The position numbers and the translations under genes are program-made. The notes below the pieces were generated by a model. The model did no database searches. It worked only from the letters and a program-made list of their open reading frames with translations, and had not been told where the DNA came from. Of a stretch of DNA of 64,000 nt, positions 51,423 to 62,529 are shown piece after piece. How positions within the stretch are numbered: the first letter of the stretch is position 1; each line of letters begins with the position of its first letter. The stretch comes from Anas platyrhynchos (Eukaryota; Chordata; Aves; Anseriformes; Anatidae), in the NCBI RefSeq assembly GCF_047663525.1, contig NC_092606.1:6446501-6510500 (forward strand), in the 5' to 3' direction.

Positions 51423-54400
51423 GCAATGAGGTGATACTGGTGCTCTTACGTAACTTTTTTTGCAAGTGAAATAGCTGAAAAGATGTACCCTGTGTTGTGG
51501 CAACTTCATTCCAATGTTTGGTTACAATTCCTTCATGCAATTGGAGTCATTTACGTGCCCTTTTCTACTTACTGGTGGTGTCTTACCTGTTCTCTACGTG
51601 TAGCTCTGACCCTCATTTTCTTTTTGGAGATAGGGAGATGTCTCCGAGACCATACGCCTCTTCTTTGAACAGAGCAAATCTTGTCCTCCAGCAGCTAAAA
51701 GTCTCCTGACTATCCAAGAGGTAGATGAGTTCCTAATCCAGCTATCAAAGCTTACTAAGGAAGATGACCAGCAAAGTGTGCTGCACGATATCACTCGCAG
51801 GTAAGGAAACTAAACAGCCTCTGAAGGTTTAGACTAAAAGTAGTAGTGGTTATCAATACATCACAGACTAGAACAGATGAAAAATCAGTCATAACCCACA
51901 GAAACTGAACTTTACATCTGTAAGCCACTATCTGTGATTTGATTGACTCCTTGACCTCTGAACAGCATGGAGAAACTTGTATGGCTCCTGTTCATCACAG
52001 AGAGAATTTCATCCTTGTCTGTCAAGACATTGTATCAGTACTAAACAAATGGCTTGCAAAACTGCCTTAATGGTACTTAGCTATAAATTAAATTGCTGTT
52101 CTTAAGTAAGTTGGGAAAAGTCTTTGAGCCATTTGGACAGGTTGAAGATTCTTGGTCTGATGTAGCTTGTGTTGATTTGAAGCTGAGGATATTACTAAAC
52201 TTACTCTTGATGCGTTAACTAACAGCTTTGGAAGGCATTTCAACACAGAGGCAAAATTAATATTGGCATTCAAATGTGAAGATGCCTTTTGTGTACTCTT
52301 GTGCCTCTGTGTTACTAATAAAATACTTACTCCTTTGAGCTTAAACTCTACAGAAGGGAAGGACCTCTTTTTATGGAGGCCTTGCCCAGTTTCCTTTTTT
52401 CAGCTGCAAAGTAGTGCAGATAATTGTCTACTATCTCTGAATCTTTTCTCTCACTTCAGATGTACTGGCAACGACCTGAAATGCATCATCAGGCTAATTA
52501 AGCATGATCTGAAAATGAATGCTGGTGCAAAGCATGTGTAAGTCCCACCTTTTGTTGTGAGATAAAAGCAGAAGTGGGCATCAGCCTCATAAGCCATGAG
52601 CAGCAGACCTGAGATTGATATGTTTTGTTCCTGTCCTTGATTTGTTAAAGGTTGGATGCTTTGGATCCAAATGCTTACGAGGCATTCAAAGCATCACGCA
52701 ACCTCCAGGATGTGGTAGAGCGAGTCCTGAAGAACCAGCAGGAGGCCGAGAAGATGCCAGGGCTGAAGCGAACCCTCAGCGTGCAGGCCTCCCTGATGAC
52801 CCCAGTGCAGCCCATGCTGGTAATGTTGGCTCCCCTGCAATGGTGACCTACTGCAGAGGAAGAGATGGAGTTTTCATAGACTCTGTCAGAGACTGTCACC
52901 TTTGGGAATAAGTAGACAAGTGATTAAGTGTACTGTGAGCTAATCGTGTAATGCTGATTTTTAGGGATAATGACATTTTTAAAGTGTTTTCTACCATGGG
53001 GCCAGTATTTAGTGCAGTTTCAGTGATGCTGCAGAAGCTAAATCTTGACTTGATTTCAGTCCACAAGTGACTTTCCTTTGTTGGTTTCTTTGCTATCATC
53101 TCAGAAGTTGATCCTTTCTTCTGAAATGTTGTAAGCTTTTTGTTGGAGATTGTTTATTTTTTGTTTGAACAAATAGGAGTTGAATGTTTTACTTCTGAGC
53201 TAAGCACACTCCTACGAAAGGCACAGAACTTGTACCTTTAGGTATCTGGAGGAGATAAACACTGAAAAGCTATAATTACTGAGCATATTCAGACAATGTA
53301 AAGTAAATGACTAATTAAGAGAAGGAAAATCTGGACTGGATATCAGAAACCCTGAACAGAAAGATGTAAAAAGGACTTGATCGTTCATTCATGAAATTAG
53401 GTAAGAGTAGCTTTGTTCCTAAACATGTCAGCCAAATTTATTTTGAACTTCTCCATATTTCTAAGGCTGAAGCCTGCAAGTCAATTGAGTATGCCATGAA
53501 GAAGTGCCCAAATGGCATGTATGCGGAGATCAAATATGATGGTGAGCGAGTGCAGGTCCATAAAAATGGAGATCACTTCAGCTACTTCAGCCGGAGCCTC
53601 AAACCTGTCCTTCCTCACAAAGTAAGCACCTATAAATTGCCCCAGCTTTTGTGCCAAATTTTACCCTTCTCCTCCATAAACTTCACAAGTTCCTATAGGC
53701 AAGGAAGATACCTTTTGTTGTAGGATTTCTTGTTTAATTTCTGCAGATACTTGAATCTGGAAAAGTAACATTTAATAGAACTGTAATCAATTTGTTTTGG
53801 TGGTTGTTAAGCCTTGAAACTACAGTTAACTTACCTGCTTTCAAGTCTTCTTTGTGCAGTGCATTTGGGTTGACTTGATGCCAGCTGAGTGACTTTGTTA
53901 TATTTGTACAAGTCTCCTTTTTCTATTTATAGACTGCGCTAGTAGTCCGTGCTGTAGTAGAAAGTAAAGTTAGTGCAGATATGCATACACATGCTTCAGA
54001 CGCTTCTGCAGAGAACATCTGCATTGGAGTGAGTCCATCTCTTCAGTCAGTAGACATTTTCTTTTCTTTTTTTTTTTTTTTTTTCTTTTTCTCCCTCAAG
54101 GTAGCACATTTTAAGGACTTCATCCCCCAGGCTTTCCCTGGCGGGCACAGTATGATCCTGGATTCGGAAGTTCTTCTAATTGATAACAAAACTGGCAAGC
54201 CACTTCCTTTTGGGACTCTTGGTGTGCATAAGGTAAAAAATAAATATAAAATGAATCCTCTTTTGTAGTTGGAGGCTGTAAGGCTGTTATTCTGCTGACT
54301 TAAACACACTAGCATGTGTTCTGTTATCACAGGCTAATTTAAGAGATCTGGTGCTTACTAGAGAATTTGGAAAAAAATAAGATCCCTGAGAAGCCTGATA

Positions 54401-57400
54401 TTAAAGAAAAGGTACTGTTATAATACAATAGATTTGATATTAACTTAATCACAAGCAAGATAGCAAGAGACTTCAGCTCAAGATTTAAAAAAGAAAAAAA
54501 CAAAAAAAACCTTGGAAGATCTTGCAATTCTGTCATTGTTTATAGTTGCCCGTAGCAATATATAGCAGATGAGAGGACAGAATGATGCAGATATATGTGT
54601 AGTCCATATAAGAACGTCTAGATTAAATAGCATTTAGGATGAGGACAGTAAAGTGACAATTAAACTGTAAGTATTTCAAGTTAAAGGAGACATTAATCTG
54701 AAGTCTCTGGAATGCTTGTTTTGTTGTTGTTGTTATTGCAGCAGTAGTGATGGATGTTAGCTTGCCCGAAGTCATTCGTATTTGTTATTTCTCTGTCAAT
54801 AGGAAATTAACATGTTTTATTTTCTTTGTGCTCTGATGCATTTGGTCTAAATCTGAAGCCTATGCTTATTATAAATAAAAGATTATAAGATTATGGGGAT
54901 AAAAATACATCTTTTTTTGTTTCTGTGATTTTTTTTAAACTCCATGCTGCTACGAGTGCAGATTTCTTTTAATTGATCTTAATTGTCTTGCAGAAAGCTG
55001 CTTTCCAAGACGCCAATGTTTGCTTGTTTGTGTTTGACTGCATCTATTTCAATGACATCAGCCTGATGGACAGGTACGTGTCTGGCACAGTGTGAGAGTA
55101 AGTAGCCTGACAGGTTTCCCAGCATGAACTTGCTGGAATATGCTACCACTGCAGAAGCAGCAGTTCACTTCATGTGTTAAGGCTGCCCGTTTACTCCTGT
55201 AAATTCAAGACAGCATGGGGTAATCCTTGCTGTGCTAAGGAACATCGCTATAGTAACTGTATTTCAGCTGAGCTCAGTGGGGTTCAGTACTCAGCTCATC
55301 TCATGTCCTCCGAAACTAAACACGCTCTTCTTATAGATTTCTATTTTTATATTTTTTCCTGGAGGAATGTTAAAAGAATTGATTGTCAATTCTAGAACTC
55401 TGCAGGATAAATCATTTAGTTATTTAAATAACTTTTCTCACTGTTCATGCGACTGGTACTTCATGTTGAAATTCATTGCATATCCTTAATTATCTATCTC
55501 TGTGTTCTAGGCCCCTGCGCGAGCGTCGCAAGTTTCTACATGATAACATGGTTGAAATCCCCAACCGGATCCTCTTCTCAGAGATGAAGCATGTCACAGT
55601 GAGTCTGATGTTAATTAAGACAGTACATATGGTGATCTCATAGGCTGTAGTCTTAGTACTTCACTGCCTATCAGTACAGAGTATTTTCTGTTCATGCATC
55701 TTCACATTTTCCAAGTAGAAAGCCTGATGACCACAGCAATTTGACAGTCTTGGTCTTTCCATAATTCCTTTCCTTTATAGAAAGCTTCGGATCTGGCAGA
55801 TATGATCACCCGAGTCATCCGTGAAGGACTGGAAGGACTGGTGTTGAAAGATATAAAGGCAAGTGCCTATTTATTCTTTACTGGTGTATGCTGGGAATCA
55901 GGGAGTAAAAACAGAGTGCTCTGTACTTAATTTAGGTTTGATCTGAGCCTTTTTCTGCTTTTAAAAGGTTTTAAACAATGCTTGAGGGAACGTGCAGTAA
56001 ATTTACCTGAATCTCAGTTAATGTCATTTCTTTCCTGAATTTTAGTATTGCTTTTTCTTTGTTCTTCTCTTGGCTGTCTTCTGTCATTAGACAGAACTCC
56101 ACCTCTCTGAATTTCCTGATGTCCCTGAAATTTTTTGAAGCATCATGTCTGTTTGTATGCACATGTAGTGATATGGTCCAGCAGGCAGATCACTGAGCTG
56201 GTAAACAGAACTGCATTTTAATTACAGCTCTGCTGCTAGTCCCTCATGTGACTGCACTGAGCAAAGCAGAGAATCACCACTTCTGTGAAGTGCTTAGAGG
56301 TCTATGGATGAATCATACAAGGCTGGGCGTCCTTGAAACATTTCTGGAGACTTGTATGTGCTGACATCCAGTCCAAGTTGCTCCTCATATATCTGAGCAC
56401 TTCAGTGCTCTGGTACTGCTAAGTTGAATAAAAGCAGGGGCCATGTGAGGAGACAGGACATCGTTTGTGTGATGGGTAACTTTCTGAGTGAGGGATTCTT
56501 GCCTTGTTTTGCACAGGGTAATTATGAACCAGGAAAACGGCACTGGCTGAAAGTGAAAAAGGACTACCTAAACGAGGGTGCAATGGCTGACACAGCAGAC
56601 TTGGTGGTGCTGGGAGCTTTCTATGGGCAAGGCAGTAAAGGTAAGTCTCTGGAGTTAGTTAAAGTCAGAGATCTGTCAGTTCAGAAGAATCTCAAGCTTT
56701 TCCCTACTCCAGGCTTCCTGTAGCATTTGGACTCCTACCATAAGACTGGCTCTCACAGTTACTGTCTGACACAGCTCATCATGTCCCAGGCTACTGCAAG
56801 CTGCCTGACTTCACTGTGGCAGAGTTGGCACAGAAAAGCATTAGGTCTTGGGTTGGTCTTTTATGCAGCGCAAAGTCTCTCTGTTCAGCTTTGTGTATGT
56901 TCTGATGCTGTGAAGCCATCACAAACCCAAGGTCCTTCAGTTCCCAAAGATGAAAAAGAGTTTTGGTTCTTTACTTTTCTCTTTAAAAAGCTGTGGTTTA
57001 TCCTGTAGAAGATATGAACTACTGCGCTCTCCCCTCCTACAGGTGGGATGATGTCCATTTTCCTCATGGGCTGCTATGATCCCAAGAGTGAGAAGTGGTG
57101 TACAGTGACCAAGTGTGCTGGTGGCCATGACGATGCCACCTTGGCCCGTCTGCAAACAGAGCTGGATATGGTGAAGATCAGCAAGGTGAGATGGTCTCTG
57201 GCATGGAAGTGATCAAAGGAATGCTCAGCAAGGGACTTGGTAAAAACCTTCCTCCTGCAGAGCTGCAATTGAGGTGCTGATTAAATGCAGAACTGAAGTG
57301 CTCTGCCAGGACTGAATGGTGTCTCAGTTACTGCTCAACTGGGTAAATTGCTCTAAAAACCTACATGAGAACTGAGATGTAGGTACAGCCATCTCCTGAA

Positions 57401-60400
57401 GATGATGCACTGCCTGAGATTTGTACTCAGACACTGAGTGGGAAGCCAGGCACCATCTGGTTCCTGCCCAAAGTTTTATTGGGAAGAGTAGCACAAGTAC
57501 CATTTTTTTGGCATACTGCAATCGGTGAAGACAGTCGCTAGATGGGGCTGCAAGTGAGAGATGCTTGTCAGGCTGTTCTTGCGGCTAGATAACCTGAAAC
57601 GTTGGAGTTAGACTTCTTTTGTGAGTGACTGATAAAGGTGACAAATCTTATTTGTCAAGACCTGACATACAAACAGATGAATTTTAATATTTATTTGATA
57701 TGTTGAAGGCCATTTGCATCAAGGCTGTAGAATTCTGAAAATGTCTGGGTTTATATGAATTACAATTGGAGAGTAACATGATACTGGTTTTATGTTTGGG
57801 ATGATAGTAGCTGACAGATGTGTTGCAAGAAGTTTTTATGATCCTCTAGATGAAAGGAACTGCTGCAGCTCCATGCATCTTGCACTGCAAGCTACAGCAA
57901 GTTTCATCCATACAAAAGCAATGAAATACGTATTTGCCAATTTGCTATCACATTTTCTTTCAGGAACCTCCTCTGTAGGACTAGGTTCGTACATGATCAT
58001 AAGTGCTATCATTTTGTGTTCTTAATAGGATCCCAGTAAAATTCCAAGCTGGCTAAAAATTAACAAAATCTACTACCCAGACTTCATTGTCCCAGATCCA
58101 AAGGTAAGTGCTGACATTAAATGACTGTTTTCTAGCCCTGATATATCAACTTATTTTTTGTAAGTGTACAGATTGTCACTGTGAGGCTTGAAGCTTGGAA
58201 CAGGAAATTAAGCACAACTTTTTATCTGAATCTTGCATGTGCATTTGAGGCTAAGAACTTCATGAGGAAATCATACCTCTAGCACCTCTGGGAAACACTT
58301 GTGCATCAAATCCTTCCCAGAAGTGAACTAACTTACTTTAAATAAGCAATTAAAGCACAGTTAAAATGCATGAAACACAATTGTAACCCAGAAGTTACTA
58401 TTGTTTTTTTTACTAAATTTACCAGTATGCTTTGGGCTGTGTATGTCTGACAGAAAACGTGCTATTTATAAATTGGATTATGTATTGGCTGAGGATCTCT
58501 GAGTCATTGGAAGAAAGAAAATAGAAGTTTTTCTAAACAAGGTGCCCAGAGGGTGCTTAAAGAACTCTGTTGTTTTGGGAGGGGAGTAAAACTTTTTTGT
58601 GTGGGGGGGGTGTTTTTTTTTTTTTTTTTTTGGAAGTAGAGGAACACAAATTCATGAGAGAGCACAAGAATGTGACGTGACTTTCTTCCTTAATACTGTG
58701 TTTAGAAAGCCCCAGTATGGGAGATCACAGGAGCTGAATTCTCTAAAGCAGAAGCCCACACTGCAGATGGGATCTCTATTCGTTTCCCTCGCTGCACCCG
58801 CATTCGAGATGATAAGGACTGGAAGACAGCCACCAACCTCCCGCAGCTTAAGGTGAGTTAATGTGGTGTGCTTGTCTGCAACATGTCCGCAAATAAGCTT
58901 TGGTAGCAGTCTGTATTTTAAAAGACAAATTCTGATAGGACATGTAATGAAAATACCTGTTAACTAGCGTCTCCAAAGGCATGGTACATTTTCTGATTTG
59001 TTCTAGGCTCAGCCTGCTTCCTGGACTATTTTGATATGAATCTTATATTTTCATGGGGCCTCTTGAGTCTCTTGAGCTGTTGGGTTGTGTTGTGCACTTT
59101 CAGGAAAGTTGTGCTGGCAGATAGTTGTATCAGCTCTTATAACAGCCTTCATGGTGAGGAATTTCCTTCCTGAAAGAGGTGACCTTACTCTCTGAAGTGG
59201 TTATGGTCATTCCATTTCCCGTTAATTGCCTACACTGGGGGAGGCATCTGGGAAGTGACTAAGGGTAGCCTGGCCCAGTTCCATGGCAGAGGGGCCAAAT
59301 GGCAGCCTGCCTGGATCCCTGCTGCGGCACCCACCCCACACGGCTCCTATACCTCCTTTAGTGATAGGAACCGGTTGGCTTGTTGCCATCCTCAGCAGTA
59401 AGTCAGCTGTTGATGAGCTCTGTTCTCAGTCTAGTTATTGTCATTTGGGCTGTCTTCACACTGCCTACAGGGATACTGACAGCAGATGCAAGTGCTTGTT
59501 ACGCCACTGAAGGAAGGAGTGATTCAGCCCATCTGCTGTCCAGCAATCTTTTTGGCTCTCTGTGCAGGTAGGGGAGAGAAAGGTAAAATACCCTCAGTCA
59601 GACTGTTGCCTGAGTGTTGGACAATGGGTGTTGTCTGTTTTTCAGTACAGGGAGCCAGGCACTGAAGAGTTAGTCTGACTTGCTCTGTAACAGGTGGTAA
59701 AAATCAGTATGGCTTCCCTTAATGGCAAGTAGCTGGGTGGAAAGCAGAGAGTTTGAACATAGTTGACAGAAAAATGGCTACAAAAAGGTGCTGGAAGAAA
59801 AAAACATAAGCACAAACACTTCAGGGGGGTAAAAAAAAAAAAGGGAAACAAGAGGAGCAGATGCATTACTGCTCATGTCCAGTATCTGAGATTTCACTGT
59901 GGCTTAAAGGTAATGCTTTGTTTCTGGTGGGACAGGAGCTGTACCAACTCTCCAAAGAAAAGGCTGACTTCAGTGTTGTTGCTGGGGAGGAAGAAGAGTC
60001 CACGGCTGGCAGCAGTGGAGAGAATGAGGGAAATTCCAGGTCTTCCACGCCACACAAGACTACTAAAACTCCCCCAAGCAAGTCACCTGCAAAAGCCAAG
60101 AAGCCAGAAGGTAAGACAGTACTTCCCAGGGAGAGGAGCCTCAGGATATATTATTTGCCTTCTGTGAGATGCTTGCGGATCCCACGGCAGCTTTTACGTG
60201 CATGTCAGGGTTAATAAGCAAAGCTGATTCAACCCTTGGTTTGGCCAGTGTTATTCATAGCATGGGCTGAATAGCCACAGCTTTGAGTTGTGCTGAGACT
60301 GGGAAAAGATGCGACAGGACTGATAGGACTGATGATGCTGTTTAAAAGGTTGGTGCTTAGGCAACTCATTCAGACAATTAAAGCTCTCTGAAATAATGCT

Positions 60401-62190
60401 CTAAAGTAAAGGTATCTTGAACTTTGTAGAGCCTCAGTTATAGTTAGTATCAGAATTACTTTGGTGTAATTTCTTTAGGACTGCAGTCCCTTTTAATCTT
60501 TAGATCAAGCTCCTTAACAGAATGTATAAGACTGGTCTGAACAGCAAACCTGCTGCTCCTGTTCCTGCAGATCACGTGCCTTTTGGTTAGACGTTTTTGT
60601 CCAAGAAACAGTATTTAATTTTATTTGAAGTTCATACATATAACAGGACACCTGGAGGGGATTTCCAGGTATTAGACTGCAAAGACATGAAATGAATTTG
60701 CTTCACCAGTGTGCTCACTGGGGAATAACTTGTATCAGATTTATGAGCAGTCTCAGAAAGAAAGTGTGGTGACAGCAAGACAGAAAGCTGAACAACAGTG
60801 TAGTCTTTTGGTGCTGAGGGCAGGAAGGTGCCCTGGGCAATTTGCAGCAGATAAACATGTCTTTCTAGCTATGGTTTAATTCACAGATTTCCCAGAAAGG
60901 GGGGGAAGCTTGCCTTTTATGTTTTTCTATCCTCGTTCTTTTCTGCCTACTGTTACTATACAGACAGTATCTAAACAAGATCACAAGACAATTTTTTGTT
61001 TTTAGGCACTAAAGCAATCACTGAATCCCCTCAAAAGCCAGAGGAGAAACGAGGAGAGAAGCGAAAAGCATCTGAGATGGATGACAACGGAAAGAAGGTA
61101 GGGACAGCTAGGAAGCAAACACGTTGGGGTGGGAAGAAGTTGAAGCTGTTTCAATTGTCTGTTCACTTTTGCCTTCCATCTGGCAAGTCTGAAATCTTTC
61201 CAAAGCAGCACCCTAAATTAAAAGGAAACGTTAAGGCAGAAATAGCAACAATGCACCCTTTTGTAGAGGAAAGCAATTTCTGCAGGTGTTCTTCCCTACC
61301 TGCAAAGTTGACACAACTGAGTTTGTTACGCTAAAGGTTCTGTTCATCACTCAACAATGTCCTGCTCTACAAAGGCAATGTGCTGTGATTGCTGAGTGGC
61401 TGCTCTAGAGTACTACATATAGAAGAGATGGGAGCTGTAAAGGGAGAGAACCGTCCTTTCTAGCTCATTGTGCAGCAAATGGTGGGAGTGGATTAAGAAT
61501 CACAAGAGCTGTAATTATCTGATAAGCTTGGAGTAGCTATTTGCTACTTGATGTAAACAGCAAGTCCACTCCCAGGGTTGTTATGTTCTCCCACTTTAAC
61601 TAAGAAGCATCAACTTGTAAGGGCAAAGGCATTAAAATCACGCTTACTGGACCACATCAACATCATCACTAAAGGCAGCATTTGCAAGGGCTGCTAATGG
61701 GGTAATAATTCCCCTTCACAAGGGAAGCACTACTCACTTGCAGCATCCAGCTTTCAGGGGAGCTGTATGGGTGTTTAGTCTTCTGTATGATTCAACAGCA
61801 GGCCAAAGCCTAATTTATAGACATTGTTCTAATCCCATGCCTGTCCTTGGGGACTGCAAGTAGACTTGTTCATGCCTCAAAGACTTCATTGTAACTTCCA
61901 GACCAATCTAGTGTTTTATCAACCTTTGTTTCTCCATCCTCTTCCCCAATACACAGACACTGCTGGACATATTCACTGGTGTGAAGCTGTACCTATCGCC
62001 CTCGGTGAAGGATTTCAACAAAATCCGTCGCTACTTCATAGCCTACGATGGTGATCTTGTGCCAGAGTTTGACACAGCCTCAGCAACGCATGTTATAGGG
62101 GACATTGATGAGAATCCTGGTGCTAAACGTGTATCTCCCAAATGGATCTGGGAATGCATCCGCAAACGGAGACTGGTAGCCCCATGCTAG
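47903..62190 (+). CDS. LIG3: DNA ligase III (mitochondrial and nuclear forms), 19 coding exons
   Basis: ATP-dependent DNA ligase that seals nicks in single-strand-break and base-excision repair with XRCC1 and in back-up end joining; the mitochondrial form is needed to replicate and repair mtDNA. Coding exons: 47903-48419, 48923-49060, 49925-50122, 50565-50716, 51634-51800, 52460-52537, 52651-52819, 53466-53621, 54101-54232, 54994-55073, 55511-55598, 55781-55858, 56517-56640, 57043-57185, 58029-58103, 58706-58852, 59936-60110, 61006-61097 and 61957-62190. Phases join without conflict to 980 codons plus stop. In precursor numbering: leader 1-77; PARP-type zinc finger about 78-172; DNA-binding domain about 247-470; nucleotidyltransferase about 474-655 with catalytic Lys496 (419 in the nuclear form) in KYDGER; OB-fold about 656-814; basic linker 815-903; BRCT 904-980. 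Human counterparts are about 1,009 and 922 aa. No frameshift or lost catalytic residue is seen. An upstream non-coding exon is possible. Confidence 0.97.
48128..48137 (+). promoter_or_regulatory. LIG3: Internal start codon context for nuclear LIG3
   Basis: ATG at 48,134-48,136 is preceded by a run of nine G, giving G at -3, and followed by G at +4, a strong Kozak context. The upstream in-frame ATG at 47,903 has C at -3 and C at +4, a weak context. This favours leaky scanning to the nuclear start, as known for mammalian LIG3. Confidence 0.75.
48923..49060 (+). CDS. LIG3: LIG3 coding exon 2: basic linker
   Basis: Residues 173-218, Lys/Thr/Ser-rich linker between zinc finger and DNA-binding domain ([17 protein letters not shown]). 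The acceptor is CAG followed by AAG, a NAGNAG tandem site that could drop one Glu. Confidence 0.93.
49528..49560. repeat. Perfect 14-bp inverted repeat, T5 loop, in LIG3 intron 2
   Basis: Arms CTAAAATGCAGGAA (49,528-49,541) and TTCCTGCATTTTAG (49,547-49,560) are exact reverse complements separated by five T. In RNA this would form a 14-bp hairpin; in DNA it could extrude a cruciform. Confidence 0.9.
49925..50122 (+). CDS. LIG3: LIG3 coding exon 3: start of DNA-binding domain
   Basis: Residues 219-284. After a Ser/Lys-rich part comes the highly conserved [16 protein letters not shown] segment and KTQIIQDFL, the first helices of the ligase DNA-binding domain. Confidence 0.95.
50565..50716 (+). 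CDS. LIG3: LIG3 coding exon 4: DNA-binding domain
   Basis: Residues 285-335, containing [14 protein letters not shown] and [16 protein letters not shown], both diagnostic of LIG3. Donor GTGAGT. Confidence 0.95.
51386..51418. repeat. Poly(A) run of 33 in LIG3 intron 4
   Basis: An uninterrupted run of 33 A on the sense strand, 215 bases before the exon 5 acceptor. No retrotransposon body or target-site duplication was recognised. Length is likely polymorphic and may be imprecise in the assembly. Confidence 0.9.
51634..51800 (+). CDS. LIG3: LIG3 coding exon 5: DNA-binding domain
   Basis: Residues 336-390, [15 protein letters not shown] followed by [12 protein letters not shown] and [10 protein letters not shown]. 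Flanked by TAG acceptor and GTAAGG donor. Confidence 0.95.
52460..52537 (+). CDS. LIG3: LIG3 coding exon 6: DNA-binding domain
   Basis: Residues 391-416 ([20 protein letters not shown]). Followed by the shortest intron of the gene, 113 bases. Confidence 0.95.
52651..52819 (+). CDS. LIG3: LIG3 coding exon 7: end of DNA-binding domain
   Basis: Residues 417-473 ([19 protein letters not shown] ... [10 protein letters not shown]), linking the DNA-binding domain to the catalytic core. Confidence 0.95.
53466..53621 (+). CDS. LIG3: LIG3 coding exon 8: active-site lysine
   Basis: Residues 474-525. Contains motif I, EIKYDGER; the Lys (496 precursor, 419 nuclear; human 421) forms the ligase-AMP intermediate. 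Also [15 protein letters not shown], including motif-Ia-type residues. Confidence 0.97.
54057..54097 (+). promoter_or_regulatory. LIG3: Very long polypyrimidine tract before LIG3 exon 9
   Basis: Forty-one consecutive pyrimidines, including 18 T in a row (54,067-54,084), run up to the AAG acceptor of exon 9. Length changes in the T run could alter splicing of this catalytic exon. Confidence 0.85.
54101..54232 (+). CDS. LIG3: LIG3 coding exon 9: nucleotidyltransferase domain
   Basis: Residues 526-569 ([20 protein letters not shown], then [20 protein letters not shown]), including the DSE metal-binding motif region. Its donor, AAG followed by GTAAAA, is weak. Confidence 0.96.
54994..55073 (+). 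CDS. LIG3: LIG3 coding exon 10: motif III
   Basis: Residues 570-595. [13 protein letters not shown] is ligase motif III. Donor GTACGT. Confidence 0.95.
55511..55598 (+). CDS. LIG3: LIG3 coding exon 11: nucleotidyltransferase domain
   Basis: Residues 596-625 ([20 protein letters not shown] and FSEMKHVT). Followed by a 182-base intron. Confidence 0.95.
55781..55858 (+). CDS. LIG3: LIG3 coding exon 12: motif IV, GC donor
   Basis: Residues 626-651, ending in [12 protein letters not shown], which contains ligase motif IV. The next protein-coding base that fits is in exon 13, and the only donor in frame is GCAAGT after AAAG, a non-canonical GC-AG intron. Confidence 0.94.
56517..56640 (+). CDS. 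LIG3: LIG3 coding exon 13: motif V and start of OB-fold
   Basis: Residues 652-692, [18 protein letters not shown] (motif V lysines) and [16 protein letters not shown]. Confidence 0.96.
57043..57185 (+). CDS. LIG3: LIG3 coding exon 14: OB-fold
   Basis: Residues 693-740 ([38 protein letters not shown]). Acceptor tract CTCTCCCCTCCTACAG. Confidence 0.96.
58029..58103 (+). CDS. LIG3: LIG3 coding exon 15: OB-fold
   Basis: Residues 741-765 ([20 protein letters not shown]). A short exon of 25 codons. Confidence 0.95.
58613..58631. repeat. Poly(T) run of 19 after a G8 run
   Basis: A run of eight G (58,603-58,610), TG, then 19 T, lying about 75-100 bases before the exon 16 acceptor in LIG3 intron 15. 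Likely length-variable. Confidence 0.85.
58706..58852 (+). CDS. LIG3: LIG3 coding exon 16: end of OB-fold, motif VI region
   Basis: Residues 766-814. [20 protein letters not shown] then [17 protein letters not shown], the conserved arginine-rich end of the ligase core. Confidence 0.97.
59936..60110 (+). CDS. LIG3: LIG3 coding exon 17: disordered linker
   Basis: Residues 815-872. [17 protein letters not shown] is conserved; the rest is a Ser/Thr/Glu then Lys/Pro-rich disordered linker ([20 protein letters not shown]) that diverges from mammals. Confidence 0.93.
61006..61097 (+). CDS. LIG3: LIG3 coding exon 18: basic linker
   Basis: Residues 873-903, with [20 protein letters not shown], a likely nuclear-localisation-type basic cluster. 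Reading on into the intron stays open for 79 codons to 61,334 (see findings). Confidence 0.92.
61957..62190 (+). CDS. LIG3: LIG3 coding exon 19: BRCT domain and stop
   Basis: Residues 904-980. Starts [20 protein letters not shown] and ends [15 protein letters not shown], the C-terminal BRCT that pairs with the XRCC1 BRCT in the alpha isoform. Stop TAG at 62,188-62,190. Confidence 0.97.
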   Translation, partial: TLLDIFTGVKLYLSPSVKDFNKIRRYFIAYDGDLVPEFDTASATHVIGDIDENPGAKRVSPKWIWECIRKRRLVAPC

Positions 62191-62525
62191 CAATCTGGGG
62201 CAGCTGACTGGTCTTAACACTGCTACACTTCAGGAACTCCCTGAAGGGAACAGCTGAGAACTAGGTAGGTGGAAGAAAGGGTGAGATTCCTCTGTGGGGA
62301 TGTAATAGAAATGAAATGCTCAAGTCCATCAGAGGTAATTCTCAAGGTCCATAGCAGCTATATGGAATTAATTAAAACAACTCTGAGGGACACTACTGCT
62401 GAATCCATTTTTCTGCCCATAATGTAGACCAATGCACTTAATATCTAGGTGCTGGTTTCATTTCTGTGGGTTTTTAAAGTTTGGGTATTTTTATAAATAA
62501 AGCAATAAAACTAAAATAGCTTCTC
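62191..62525 (+). other. LIG3: LIG3 3' UTR
   Basis: AT-rich non-coding sequence after the stop, ending just past two overlapping-range poly(A) signals. The end position is approximate. A third AATAAA at 62,984-62,989 could give a longer transcript. Confidence 0.75.
62496..62509 (+). terminator. LIG3: LIG3 poly(A) signals
   Basis: AATAAA at 62,496-62,501 and again at 62,504-62,509, about 310 bases after the stop codon, followed by a T/G-rich stretch (TCCTTTGCTGTCAGG). Cleavage is expected at about 62,520-62,530. Confidence 0.8.
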
Positions 62526-62529
62526 CTTT

